DNA of 64,000 bases from Magnolia sinica (taxonomy: Eukaryota > Streptophyta > Magnoliopsida > Magnoliales > Magnoliaceae): contig NC_080588.1 of NCBI RefSeq assembly GCF_029962835.1, positions 66,426,001 to 66,490,000 on the forward strand, read 5' to 3'. A program made the position numbers and the translations under genes. Below are positions 1-10,866 of this stretch, piece by piece. The notes under the pieces were generated by a model. It worked only from the letters and a program-made list of their open reading frames with translations, did not search any database and was not told the DNA's origin. Within the stretch, counting starts at the first letter, position 1. Each line of letters starts with the position of its first letter.

Positions 1-470
1 GACTATCAAATGGATCACTCCTCAATAAACTCATAATGAATATTCAAGACAACACTATATACTGAGAATTAATAGGTTATATATCCACCAAGGACTCATG
101 ATCATCTTGATCTATGACTGAAATCACCCTAATCACATCCATACGATTAATAGATTAGAGCTCACATTGGTTTTTCAAAGCACTAGCTCAAATATAGGGA
201 GCCTCAGTATCGACTTGCTAAGACTCGTTGATTCAGCTTGACAACTTGATTCAAGTGATGTAAGTCACTTTCTTAGTGAGATAGCTTTTAATTTTTATTT
301 TTATTTAAAAAAAATCAAATTAAGAAATGGAATTCAAAGACAAAACTCATGGCCGATGCATGAATGCCATCTCCACCTTGCCACACACTATATTTATTGA
401 AAAAAGACAACTTTTATACACTATTGCTAGGCCCACCTTGTTGTTTATATGCCATTCGACCCTCTCATTA
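1..470. other. Intergenic, no gene seen
   Basis: AT-rich sequence with many stops in all frames. I see no coding, RNA or repeat structure that I can name. Confidence 0.5.
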
Positions 471-684
471 AGGGCTTGTTTGAATACCACCAAATAAGTT
501 GCTTTTTCTACCTACAGTAGTAGATAAGTAACTTATTTGAGATAAGTTTGATTTATGGTAAATTATAAGTAACTTTTTTGCTTAAAATTATTTAATTTCA
601 CTTCAGCTTAATAAGTAGAAACTAAGACAATCTACTTGAGGCATAAGTAATTTATCTTAAGCATCTTAAGATCCAAATGCCCCC
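471..684. mobile_element. Tourist-like MITE (PIF/Harbinger type)
   Basis: The left end AGGGCTTGTTTG is roughly mirrored by the right end CAAATGCCCC. The inside is a string of AAGTAACTTATTT-like motifs in both orientations, as in Tourist MITEs. A TTA precedes the left end, but the right target copy is not clean. It is short, non-coding and non-autonomous. Confidence 0.5.
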
Positions 685-1758
685 ATTGAGTCCATCATGA
701 TAAAAGGATTCCCAATAAACCGAATGTACAACCACCCGAAATCTTTGAAATTCAGTTGTCTGATCTTTGGGTGGTCCAACTTTTACGGTGCGGTGATCCT
801 AGTGGATAGGTTGGATGCCACACAAACCACGGTAGGCCGTATCTAAAATACTAGTAGTATAAGCTTATTCTGCAAAGACGGGTGGACGAACCGGCCTCTT
901 ACTCTGTTATTTGATTTTGCTTTCTAGGCCATTCATCCTTTGTTTCGCTGCTTTAGGCCTTGCTACGTATACCCATTTCATTCTTGGAAAACCAACGGTC
1001 TGGATTGTTGATTGGTGTTACATAATTCTTTCATTTTGAGTTATTATTATTATTATTATTTATCTTGTTCCAATAGTTAGCTGTTAGTACTGATGAAGAA
1101 AGAGTTCAGAAGAAGCCTATTGAGATGTTGGATCTTCATCCCGTATTCAAGATGAGCCTGTCAGGTCAATGGTTTAGATCTCCAATCCAGGGGTCCGTGT
1201 TTACGGATTTTCCAGTACGCACACATTTGCCGATGAGCATAACCCAATAAATAGACTCGGATTTGAATACATCGGGGTTTGCTAACTCCACATGATTTGT
1301 AAATGTGCGAACATGTATGGCCGGAGTGTGGGACATGTGAGCGGCACATTAGGTGGGTCACCAAGTGAAGACGTGAAGACGACCCGCCCAGAAAACAGAC
1401 AGGACGAAAACTACGGACGGCATAAGAGGAACGCAGATAGCCAAGTTCTGTTTTTGGTTGGCAGCTGCGGTTGGGATGTAACTTGGGCTCCTGAAGTTCG
1501 ACCCTGCTTTGGGACTGGCAGCTTGCCTATGTTCTCCTCTTCTCAGGGCCTTCATGTTTTGATTTCTCTTTTCTTTTTTCTTTGCTTTCCTGCTTAGCCT
1601 TGTATAGAATTTCTATATGATGGGCTGGGTCCGAATCCTTTTTTGTTGGGACCCGCCCAAATGGCTGTATATACCAATTTCCATTCTAAAAAATTCCGGT
1701 GAATTGATTCCACCTTTCCTTTTTTTTAAAAAAAATAATAATAATAATAATAATCCAT
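685..1758. other. Intergenic, no gene seen
   Basis: Contains short chance reading frames around 1160-1600 and an AAT microsatellite near 1735-1755. No family match or repeat structure was recognised. Confidence 0.4.
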
Positions 1759-2180
1759 GGAGGTACATGGCCCACTGCTATGTATGCGTTTTTATCCACA
1801 CGGTCCATTCAGTTTTCAAGATCATTTTATGAGATAAGCTCAAAATTGAAGCATATCTAAATCTTAAGTGGATCACACTACAGGAAATAGAGGAGATTGA
1901 ATGCCTACCATTGAAAACTTCGCAGGGTCCACGGAAGTTTTGGATCAAACTGATATTTTTATTTTTCATTCATTCAAGTCTGTGACCTAATGAGCAGATT
2001 GGATACAAATAAATATTACTATAGACCCTTGGAAGGTTTCAAAGTGGACATCATTATCCCAATGTTTCCTTTAATGTGGTATACTTGAGCTTTGAATATG
2101 AGCTCATGTCCTAAAATAATCTGGAAAAATGGATGGACAGTGTGTATAAAATATATACATCATGGAGGGCCTTATAGAGT
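1759..2180. mobile_element. Foldback element, copy 1
   Basis: About 420 bp. The left arm (TATGTATGCG then ATCCACACGGTCC) is the diverged reverse complement of the right arm (ATGGATGGACAGTGTG then ATACATCATGG). The arms enclose a loop carrying a GATCAAACTGATATTT-like motif. It is the first of four consecutive copies between 1.7 and 3.8 kb. Confidence 0.7.
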
Positions 2181-2249
2181 CCTTATGTTTGCTTATGTTG
2201 GGTTTAGCAATCTGCCTCAGTTTCTTGAGGGAAGCCGCTTGCGTACTGT

Positions 2250-2670
2250 GTAAACTCTATAGGCCCACCATAGTGTATGTTTCCTATCTATGGTGTCCAT
2301 TCATTTAACCAGCTCATTTTATTGCATGAGTCCAAAATTGAAGCATATCCAAAGCTTAAGTAGACTACACAACAGGCGTTCAATTCACACAAGAAACCAT
2401 GTGAATAGAAGGCCTACGATTGGAACTTTCTGAGGTGATTGAAGTTTTGGATTTCCCTTCATCTATGTCTACATGACCTTGTGAACAGGTTGGATGACAA
2501 ATAAAGTTTTAAGGTTGAATGTTATTATCTCTACTATTTCTTGTGGTGTGGTCCACTTGAGCTTTGGATATGCTGCAATTTTGGCTTCATGCTATAAAAT
2601 AATTTGAAAAAATGGATGGACAGTGTGGATAAGAAAAATAAATCTACAGTGGGCCCCACATAGTTTAATC
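2250..2670. mobile_element. Foldback element, copy 2
   Basis: Same architecture as the neighbour at 1759. The left end AGGCCCACCATAG pairs with the right end GTGGGCCCCACATAG. The central loop carries the family motif TGACCTTGTGAACAGG. The arms have drifted but align over nearly their full length. Confidence 0.7.
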
Positions 2671-2737
2671 AGTATGCAATCTACTTTATATCGAGGGAAG
2701 AAACTGATTGGATATATACTGAATTAAGGGTAAAGAG

Positions 2738-3185
2738 TAAACTCTGTGGGGCCTACTATAGATATATGTATCTCATCAATGTTATACATCCATTTGTATA
2801 TATCATTTTAAGGCATGATCACATAATTAAATCATATCAAAAGCTCAAGTTTACCACCTCACATAAGAAAGTGGAAATGATAATGTCCACTGTTGAAAGT
2901 TTCCTATAGCTTGCAATGATGTTTATTTGTCATCCAATATGTTCATAAGGTGGCACAGACATAGATGAAAGTAAAACACAAATATCGTTTTGATCCAAAT
3001 CTTTTGTGAACCACATGAAGGTTTCAACAAACAGGCATTCAATACAAATTTACTATTTCCTTTTGTGTGTCCTACTTGAGTTTTGGATATGCAGTTCATT
3101 CTTTTCTCATGACCTACCATGAGCTGAAAAAATAGATGGACGGGATGGATTTCTCACAAACATCCTAGTTGGCCCCACCTAGCTT
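2738..3185. mobile_element. Foldback element, copy 3
   Basis: The left arm starts CTGTGGGGCC and the right arm ends near GTTGGCCCCACC. The loop includes TTTATTTGTCATCCAATATG. Short reading frames on the - strand here (2923-3120) follow the repeat and are not genes. Confidence 0.65.
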
Positions 3186-3304
3186 CTGACAGCAACAACT
3201 TTCCTGCCATGGAGGTTGCAGGCAAACGGTGTCTTCTCACGTACATGCCAAGTCGGCATGTGTGGTGCTGATGAAGGGGGCACAGCTTCCGTGGATTCAT
3301 CGGA

Positions 3305-3769
3305 GTGCGTGGGACCCCTAACTGTGGGGCCCACCTTGATGCACGTGACTGTATGCACGGTGTCCACCTGCATTGAAAACTTATTTTAGGGCATGATTCA
3401 AAAAAAAAAAAAAAAAAAAATATGAAGCAGATCCAAATCTTAGATGGACCATAGTACAGAACAATAAGTAATTGACCATTAAAATTTTCCCATAGGCTGC
3501 AAAAGGTTTGGATCAAGATGATATTTGTGTGGTCTCTTCGTATCAGTCTTTGTTCAACAGGTTGGATGGCAAATAAACATTCCGGTGGACTATATGAAGT
3601 TTTTAATTGTGGATTCAATCACGACTGTTTTAAGTGGTGTGGTCCACCTAAGATTTCAGAATGCTTCATTTTGGGATCTTGTCCTAAAATGAGCTTCAAG
3701 AATGGTTGGACAGCGTGGAATTAAGGCACATACATCACTGTGAGCCCCAAAGTTAGGGTTCCCACACAC
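3305..3769. mobile_element. Foldback element, copy 4, with poly-A run
   Basis: The inverted ends extend past the family core: GTGGGACCCCTAACTGTGG on the left against AAAGTTAGGGTTCCCAC on the right. A 20-base A run sits in the left arm near 3401-3420. The 154-codon - strand frame at 3154-3618 is a by-product of this repeat. Confidence 0.7.
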
Positions 3770-5329
3770 CTCGATGGATCGGGGTCTCACCTAATCCACT
3801 CCCTGATGAAGGTGCCTGTGGGGCCCGCAAGCCTCGGGAACCATTGAGAGAAGGGGCATCCCCAAAAAAACATACCAGCGAACTCTCCTAGCCACCTACT
3901 TGGTGGCCATCAAATGGATGGTTCAAATAATCTGATCAGAGTCAAAATTCAACGGAAGAAGCCAGATGATATGATATTACAGAGTGATTTTTTTTTTTTT
4001 GGCAGATGGTCAATCCATATCGAGCCCCATGAATTTGATGGATTGGATTCTGTACAGTATCTGAACCGTTGGTCAGATATCTGTTAACCGTTCATTTGTT
4101 TTGTAAAGGTGTTGTCCACCAGATGATCACATGGACCTGGTTTTTAATACATGGCATTTACATTGTTCGGATCGACTCAAAAGTGAATCACGTCTAACAA
4201 AAGCGTGTCTGGTTTCCACGTGTGACGAGCGGCTGCATTTAGAGCACCTTATTCGTTTAAAGGATAACTAAGCAAGGACACCAGCAACGAGTTCGTTTTG
4301 CCTCCGTCGCGACTCAGGAGCGAGTGTGTATGGCCACCCACAGGGTACACATGCTGATATGGTTTATTGATCCGAACCGTCCATGTTTTAATCTCTATGC
4401 TATACGGATACTGTAGTAAGGTAATCCTGAGAAGTTGACCATGACCATCACCGTCTGTTCACGAATCTAGAACAATGAAAATAAAATATTGAATGGCTTG
4501 TATTCACCCGTATACGTAGTAGGATAGGATGATCACTGAAGCGTGCTAATGGGACCATAGCTTATACATGTTAGTAAAATGAAAATTACAGAAGGTAAGA
4601 GACATAAGAACCCACACCAGGATTAGAAAGCAGAAAAAGAGATGGAGAAAAGAAAATCCCACACCTGGTTCAAGGAAAAACAGAATCCACATCCAGGACT
4701 TAGAAAGAGGAAAAAAAAACACAGAAAACTCTTACTAGGCCAAAGACAAGAAAGGCCCATAACTAGTAATAGATGGTAGTAATAGGCAGACGAGAAACAA
4801 GCTCCGAAAGAAAGAACGCAAGAGATCTTGCTATAAGATTTGGGCACTGCTAAGAGATGATATGGTCTCGCCCGCGAAAACAACTCAAGTAATAAGCCCC
4901 TTAGCTGAGCGTGCAAAAAAATGCATGGGCAAAGAGGACATATCCAGGCATGCTGGTGGAGCATTAAATGTTGGGAGAAAGAATCCTTTCTCGACCACTC
5001 ATTTAGCCATATCAATTAAAAGAAATATATTGAAAAAATGCAAATCATGACAGAAATTTAGGTGGTACTCTTTTGGTACATCTACGGATTCATGACAATT
5101 CATTGGGCTCAAAAGCAAAAAATAAAGAAGCAACTCTCAATATAACTAACGATATCTTTCTCTTTCTAACAATAGTGCTAGTTGGATGAATAAAACATCT
5201 CTAATGATCAAGCTCTACACATTCGAATATTTGAATCCTCATTAAGAGCTTCAAGAGGCTTCTAATAATAAAGCTGCAAAACAAAAGAAGATGTAGTCAT
5301 TTGTCTCTAATTAAGCCCCTAGGCATTAG
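3770..5329. other. Intergenic, no gene recognised
   Basis: Includes a 130-codon - strand frame (4623-5015), rich in Ser, Leu, Phe and Cys, that matches no family I know. A T run lies at about 3989-4000. The rest is unremarkable AT-rich sequence. Confidence 0.4.
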
Positions 5330-6034
5330 TGACTCAGGGAGGGATGCGATGATGTCAATCACCGTCTTCCTCAGAGGATATCTACTTCGAATCCATGGAG
5401 CTCTCAGAACTCCTTATAGAGCTTTCCTCGAATACACGTTGGATTAAAAGTAGAAATAATTTCTAGTAAATTCAGAATAAATTAATTGTAAAAATGAAAT
5501 TACAATGCTTTAAATAAGGAACTCAAACTTAGGACGGAGTTTTAGACTCAAACTCAAAATCAAACACTCTAAAAATGTGACTTACTATAAATGGTAAACT
5601 AACTATGTATATATGACCTCTATTCTTACTGGACTTCACTGTTTTCGACCAAAAATAGGGTCCAATTTATCCTAACCACGTTATTCTTCTAATTTTTTAA
5701 AGTCATTTTCATGTTGAGCACCACTTCTACATCTATCAAAAGTTATACTGTACTAAAACTTATCATTTATAGTAGAAACCAAAATAAATGAGACTTTTGA
5801 CTGTCAATCTAATGGAATCTTACAAATCCAGCATGAATAACTAGTCATGGTTAGGCTAGTTGCCTAAAGTAGCTTCTCCTACCCCCAAAATCATATATGA
5901 TATGTCAAAAAACTCATTCCAATTGCGAGATACAAGTATTTTAAGGTTCCAATGGTTCAGATCATTTCTGGGTTCGATCGACCCTCCTCTGGTTCATCTT
6001 TGCCATGAAAGTGTCTACGACCCGCTCTACATCA
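5330..6034 (-). mobile_element. LTR copy (solo LTR or fragment), same family as 7167-7864
   Basis: A reverse-oriented relative of the solo LTR at 7167-7864. Read on the - strand it starts TGATGTAGAGCGGGTC and ends near the family tail (GGAAGACGGTG, then a TG/CA end). It is about 705 bp. Flanking 5-mers (ATTAG and CTTAC) do not match, so a clean target duplication is not visible. No internal coding region adjoins it. It is an old, non-coding retrotransposon relic. Confidence 0.65.
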
Positions 6035-6916
6035 CTTACCATACTCTTAGTTTTAATAATCATATTATTTCTAATCTTGCACTTGTAGACCACCAATTCA
6101 ACGGTGATAATAAATCTAATCGATGAAATGATATTGTGCTATCAATCATCCACCACTTGGCCTTTCATTGGATGGTCAGGATCATTAAGGATATGTACCA
6201 CTTGTGGAATAGATGGTCTAGATCACAGTATCATTCGCCCTTTAAATACCACGTCAATCCAAAACAATCCAACACTTTAGCATATTGGACAGAGCATTGA
6301 TCGCATCACATGGCGACATTTGGATAACTTACATGATATTAATGGATAGGCTCAAAGAGTATTTTCACTATTTTTGTGGTGGCCGGTTTCTCTGCAACTC
6401 CCTCTAGAATAATTAAGCTTATTCTAGAAGGGTCACGCATGAAGCCACCGTCCGTGTGTTGCATCCAACTAGATGCAGAAAATAAGGCTTGTTCAACCAT
6501 CATTTGCAGCACTTATTGTAGGTTTTTGGGTGGTTAATTATTATTAATTTTTTACACTGTGGCCCATATAATATTTTGATAGGACTGATATATAAGTGGG
6601 CCGGAGAACAGGCGAATAGTCAAGGTGACTAACTTTCATACATGGATGAATACTTCTTGCAGGCAAGTGAATCACATAAGAGAGTAAGCTTTATAGAATA
6701 AGCATATGTTACGTAGGTATAGCTTATTTTATAGAATATGTAGCTACAGAAAAGTCCAACTTTATAAACGTTGCAGAGGAACCGGCCTTCAGGAAGTCCA
6801 TTTCCAGGCTTTCCAACCTCCAAACATATCAAGCAAAACTGACAGGCCAAACATATATACTTGCCTCGTGACTCGACCCAGTTGAACCATCGTAATGTAT
6901 GTGGTTTTTCCATAGC
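6035..6916. other. Intergenic, no gene seen
   Basis: No gene. TAAGCTTATTCTA-like inverted motifs near 6415-6430 hint at a small MITE. A 124-codon - strand frame (6629-7003) runs into the next repeat and is not convincing. Confidence 0.35.
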
Positions 6917-7983
6917 GTTTCTCCATTTTTCTAGCTCATCTTGGGGAATTAACCAATGAATGAAGTAGATCCAATGCTCAAGTGGACCACACCGTTGAAA
7001 CATTTCTAAGGACCACCATGATAATTATTTGCCATCCAATTTGCCAATAAGGTTACACATACCTGAAGGAAAAACACCAATATCAGCTTGATTCGAAACT
7101 TCCATGGCTCTGAGAAGTTTTCAAATGTGGGCGCGCGTTCAATCCCCATTGTATCCTATGGTGTGGTGATGTAGAGCGGGTCGCAGATAATTTCTTAGCC
7201 AAGATGGACCAGAAAGGCCCGATCGGAGATGAAGATGATCCAGACTGTCAGAACTTAAAACGGATGTTTCTCACAAACCAGAATGAGATATCGGATGTAA
7301 AATATACGATTTTGGGTAGGACAAGTTACTTTAGCCACCCAACCCAGCATAGTGGGGTTGCGCAAGCCAGATTTGCGAAATACTATCAAATCGGCGATCG
7401 TTTCTCTGTTTTAATTCTGTTTTTACTATAAATTATAATTTTATTTTGATTATAAGTCTTCATCCATTAGGCTTTAAGAGTTGTGACCAAAATGAAAAGT
7501 ACTTGGCATAATCAAGAGAATAGCATGGTGAAGCCAGATAGGACACGATTTTTGGCCAAAAATCTTGCACACTAGTAGACATAAGACCGTCTATAGTACG
7601 TTGTGAATTCTAAGTGTTTTAGTTGTAGTTGGATTCTGAAATTTCCTCCATGGCTCAGTATCCCTATTTCAAGGGTCATGAAATTGTTTATTTCATTCAC
7701 TAATCAATTTCAAATTTAATAGAATTTATTTTCTATTTTGTTGTTCCTTTCCTCCCTCGTGGATTTGAGGAGTCTCCATGAGAAGTCTAGAGAAGTTTTG
7801 TGGATTTGGAACACTTATCCCATTGAGGAAGATGGTGCTCAACTTCACATCCTTCCCTTCATCATGTGGTCCACTCGAACTTTGGACCTGGCTCATTTGA
7901 GGGCTCATGCGTAAGAAAAAATGAGCTCAAAAACTTGATGGACAAAGCGTGTAAAACACATACATCACAGTGGCCCCAAGGAG
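6917..7983. mobile_element. Foldback element, copy 5, split by a solo LTR
   Basis: A left part (6917-7166) and a right part (7865-7983) read as one foldback element once the LTR at 7167-7864 is taken out. The outer end of the left arm is missing. The right arm ends CATACATCACAGTGGCCCC. This copy is therefore older than the LTR insertion. Confidence 0.7.
7167..7864 (+). mobile_element. Solo LTR with intact target-site duplication
   Basis: 698 bp, starting TGATGTAGAGCGG and ending CTTCATCA, so the ends are TG...CA with a TGATG/CATCA inverted repeat. It is flanked by identical 5-bp copies of TGTGG (7162-7166 and 7865-7869). Related copies lie at 5330-6034, 35838-36475, 50694-51269 and 59690-59832. 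No internal region is present. The family is unassigned (Gypsy or Copia). The intact target copies suggest it is younger than its relatives here. Confidence 0.85.
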
Positions 7984-8163
7984 TCGGTCACCATCTCAGA
8001 CTTAGGCATCTCCGTGAAGCCCATATTCAGATTTTTCCGAGATGATCCACAAGCACGATTTTGTCTATTAATTTTTATAATTAGTTGTGAACCGTGGAAA
8101 TATTCTCTTATTGGCGGTGAGCATTCATTTATATACACCCTCGGACTACGCAACGAGGGAGTT

Positions 8164-8665
8164 GATTAGGTGCGGCTCCGGCCTCACCCAAGACACAGTG
8201 CAGCCCTTACCGTGGGGCTAGCTCGATGTATTTATTCTATATCCACGCTGTCCATCTGTTTGTCAGATCATTTTAGGGCGTGACCAAAATGAAGAAGATC
8301 CAAATCTCAGGTCATAGTATAGGAAACAGTGGTGATGAACGCTCTACCATTAAAAACTTCCTAGGGCCCATCATAATATTTTCCTAATTTTTATTTTCCA
8401 TCCAACCTGTGTATAAGTTCATACAAACCTGGATGAATGGTAAAAATTAGATTGATCCAAAACTTTTGTGGCCCACTAATTGTCAATCATCACTCTTGCC
8501 TAAGGTATGGTCCAGCTGAGAACTGGATCTACTTCATTTTTGGGATAATGCCTCAAAATATCTAGAAAAAATTGATGGACGGCGTGGATATAGAATACAT
8601 GTATCAATGCGAGCCCTAAGCTAAGGGCTGTACCTTCTTTTGTGAGGCCGGGGCCGCACCTAATC
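8164..8665. mobile_element. Foldback element, copy 6, extended termini
   Basis: About 500 bp and nearly complete. The termini GATTAGGTGCGGCTCCGG and CCGGGGCCGCACCTAATC form a clean extended inverted repeat outside the usual GTGGGGC core. The same extension is seen on the half copy starting at 42466, so this is a subfamily. Confidence 0.8.
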
Positions 8666-9623
8666 CGCTCTGTTTAAGTACACGACAGAGAGACCGTCGG
8701 AATTGTTTTGTCATTTTCGTTAAACGTACCAGTAGAAACCGCCACGATGCGCCCTACACATGGCAGGTTGTAAGGAACGTTTAATTATCAATCGGAACCA
8801 TCCATCTAGTGGGCCCTAATAAGGATTGATTATATTTCCAAAATAAAATTTATGAGACAGCTTTATCCATTACTTCTCTTTGGCGCTTAATACCTTCAAT
8901 TTCAAGCGTTATTTAGGGGCTGCCAATCCATTGATAGGAATATCTAATAGATGTGATTTTTTAATCAAATGCCATCCATTCTAGGGCCTAATATATGAAT
9001 GGATCCGATTGGTAAATAAATATATAACTGGTGGTCGGACGGTACCAACAAAGGATGTCTTTAGAATATTCCTATGACGCTCTGCATTACCTGGTTTACG
9101 CGGTTCATAAGACAACCCAGTCTGTGGGACCCACTTGGTTGTATACGTAGAATCCACTCCGTCTATTAGGTTTTCTCCTTGATATTATAGCTCAAGCGAA
9201 AAAATCAGTTAGACCCATTGTTCAGATATGCCACAGCACATGAAATAATAGGTATGAGATGCCAACCATAGGTTTATGTACGGGGTTACAGTGGTGTGTC
9301 TCTCATCAAATCCGTTAATCTGGTGTGAACCACTAAAATGAAATGATGCGAAATTAAATCTTGTAAAAATCTCAAGTGGGTCACACCATGTGAAATAATC
9401 CTTTCTAGCAGCAACTTTACATTGAGTTTTTAATAGGGATCATCTTCTTTATGTACGGTCCAAATAATGTTTCTTACCTGATGGACAGAGTGGATTTACT
9501 TATACAACAGGGTGGAGCCCGCAGAGCTTGGGTGTTGCACGCGCTGCCTTGAAACAGGTGTTGCAGGCGACTCCGGTCGTTTTTCCGGTAATTACGTACG
9601 GTGGTTGCAAACTCGCCTATTTT
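8666..9623. other. Intergenic, no gene seen
   Basis: No coding or RNA gene recognised. Short frames at 9474-9694 on both strands run into the next foldback element. Confidence 0.4.
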
Positions 9624-10172
9624 GGAAACGGATTGGCTACTCCCCCTGCCACCAGCCAATGGCTGATGGTCGGTGCTCTGTGGGCCCACCATGATGTATG
9701 TGTTTCATCCATGCCGTCCATATATTTTTCTAGATAATTTTATGTTATGTAACCAAAAATGAGATTTATTTAAATCTCAATTGGACCACATCACTGGAAA
9801 CAGTGTTGAATGAACGTCGACCATTAAAAACTTTTTGAGAGCCATAAAAGTTTTAGATCAAGCTGATCTTTGTTTTTTTTTTTTTTTTTCCTTCATCTGG
9901 GTCTGTATGACCTAATCAACAGATTGGATGTCAAATAAACAGTACAGGGGCCTTAGGAGTATTTTAATGGTGAATATCCAAATCACTATTGTTTTCCTGT
10001 GGTGTGGTACACCTGAGATTTATATCCCTCTAATTTTTGGGATAGGGCTCTAAAATGATCTGTAAAAATGGATGAACGGAGTGGATGAAAAACATACATC
10101 ATGGAGGGGCCCACAGAGAACCGACCACCAGACACCGGGCTGGTGTCAGGGGTAGTAGCCAATCCGTTTCCT
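9624..10172. mobile_element. Foldback element, copy 7, near-perfect architecture
   Basis: 549 bp. The outer termini GGAAACGGATTGGCTACT and the matching AGTAGCCAATCCGTTTCC are perfect reverse complements. They are followed inward by GTCGGTGCTCTGTGGGCCC against GGGCCCACAGAGAACCGAC. Each arm is about 200 bp, and an unpaired loop in the middle carries a T run (about 9872-9889). This is the clearest example of the family in the window. Confidence 0.85.
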
Positions 10173-10810
10173 TGGAGGTTTCGCTGGAGCACATTTTAAG
10201 TTACGTGCAACCTTAACCGCTGGATCGCGATCTTTTTCAGTGATCCAAACCGTCTGCATGAAGTAGTCTCTATCGATTGGGTATCCAGAATCTGTCGGAT
10301 TTTATTTTCCAACCATTCATTATTCAATGGTCAAGGTGACTGAGGCCAATGATCAAAGGATTAAAAGATTCTAATTAAGGAGTCTCTATCTTTTACTTAT
10401 CCCCTGTTCAAGATGAGGACAGTCATATAAACAGTTTGGATGATTGAAGATGAACTACATCCAATGGTACAGTAAAAAAGATGGGCGGGAATCTCTATAC
10501 AATTTCAAATGGAGATTTTAAAAAATCACTTTTGAAATACATCTTCAATTTGGGCAAACTTGCTTTGAACGGAAGATGGGTATCGATCGACCGGCCCTTT
10601 GCCATTTCTACGAAGATTAAAAAAAGAAAAAATAAAATAAAAAATGAACCACTTAGGGCTTTAAACACGTCTTCATTAAGCTTTTGACATCATTAGAAAA
10701 CCAATTTCTCATCTAACATAGAAATAATAATAATAATTACAATACATGATTTAATATCATCCATTCCTCAACCAACCCCAAGCTGAATCTTTCCCTCAAA
10801 CATCCAAACA

Positions 10811-10813
<3 letters not shown>
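10173..10813. promoter_or_regulatory. Presumed promoter and upstream region of LecRK 1
   Basis: No gene or clear transposon. An AT-rich stretch with an AAT run (about 10723-10740) precedes the CT tract and the LecRK 1 start. No confident TATA box was identified. The assignment as promoter is by position only. Confidence 0.35.

Positions 10814-10856
<43 letters not shown>
10814..10856 (+). repeat. (CT)n microsatellite in the likely 5' UTR of LecRK 1
   Basis: About 43 bp of pure CT ending 10 bases before the ATG at 10867. Pyrimidine-rich leaders are common in plant genes. Being so close to the start codon, the tract is probably transcribed. Confidence 0.85.
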
Positions 10857-10860
<4 letters not shown>

Positions 10861-10866
10861 TCAAAC

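Noticed and set aside
4623-5015. 130-codon frame on the - strand
   Set aside because: Biased composition, no family resemblance, no splice or promoter context. Treated as chance.
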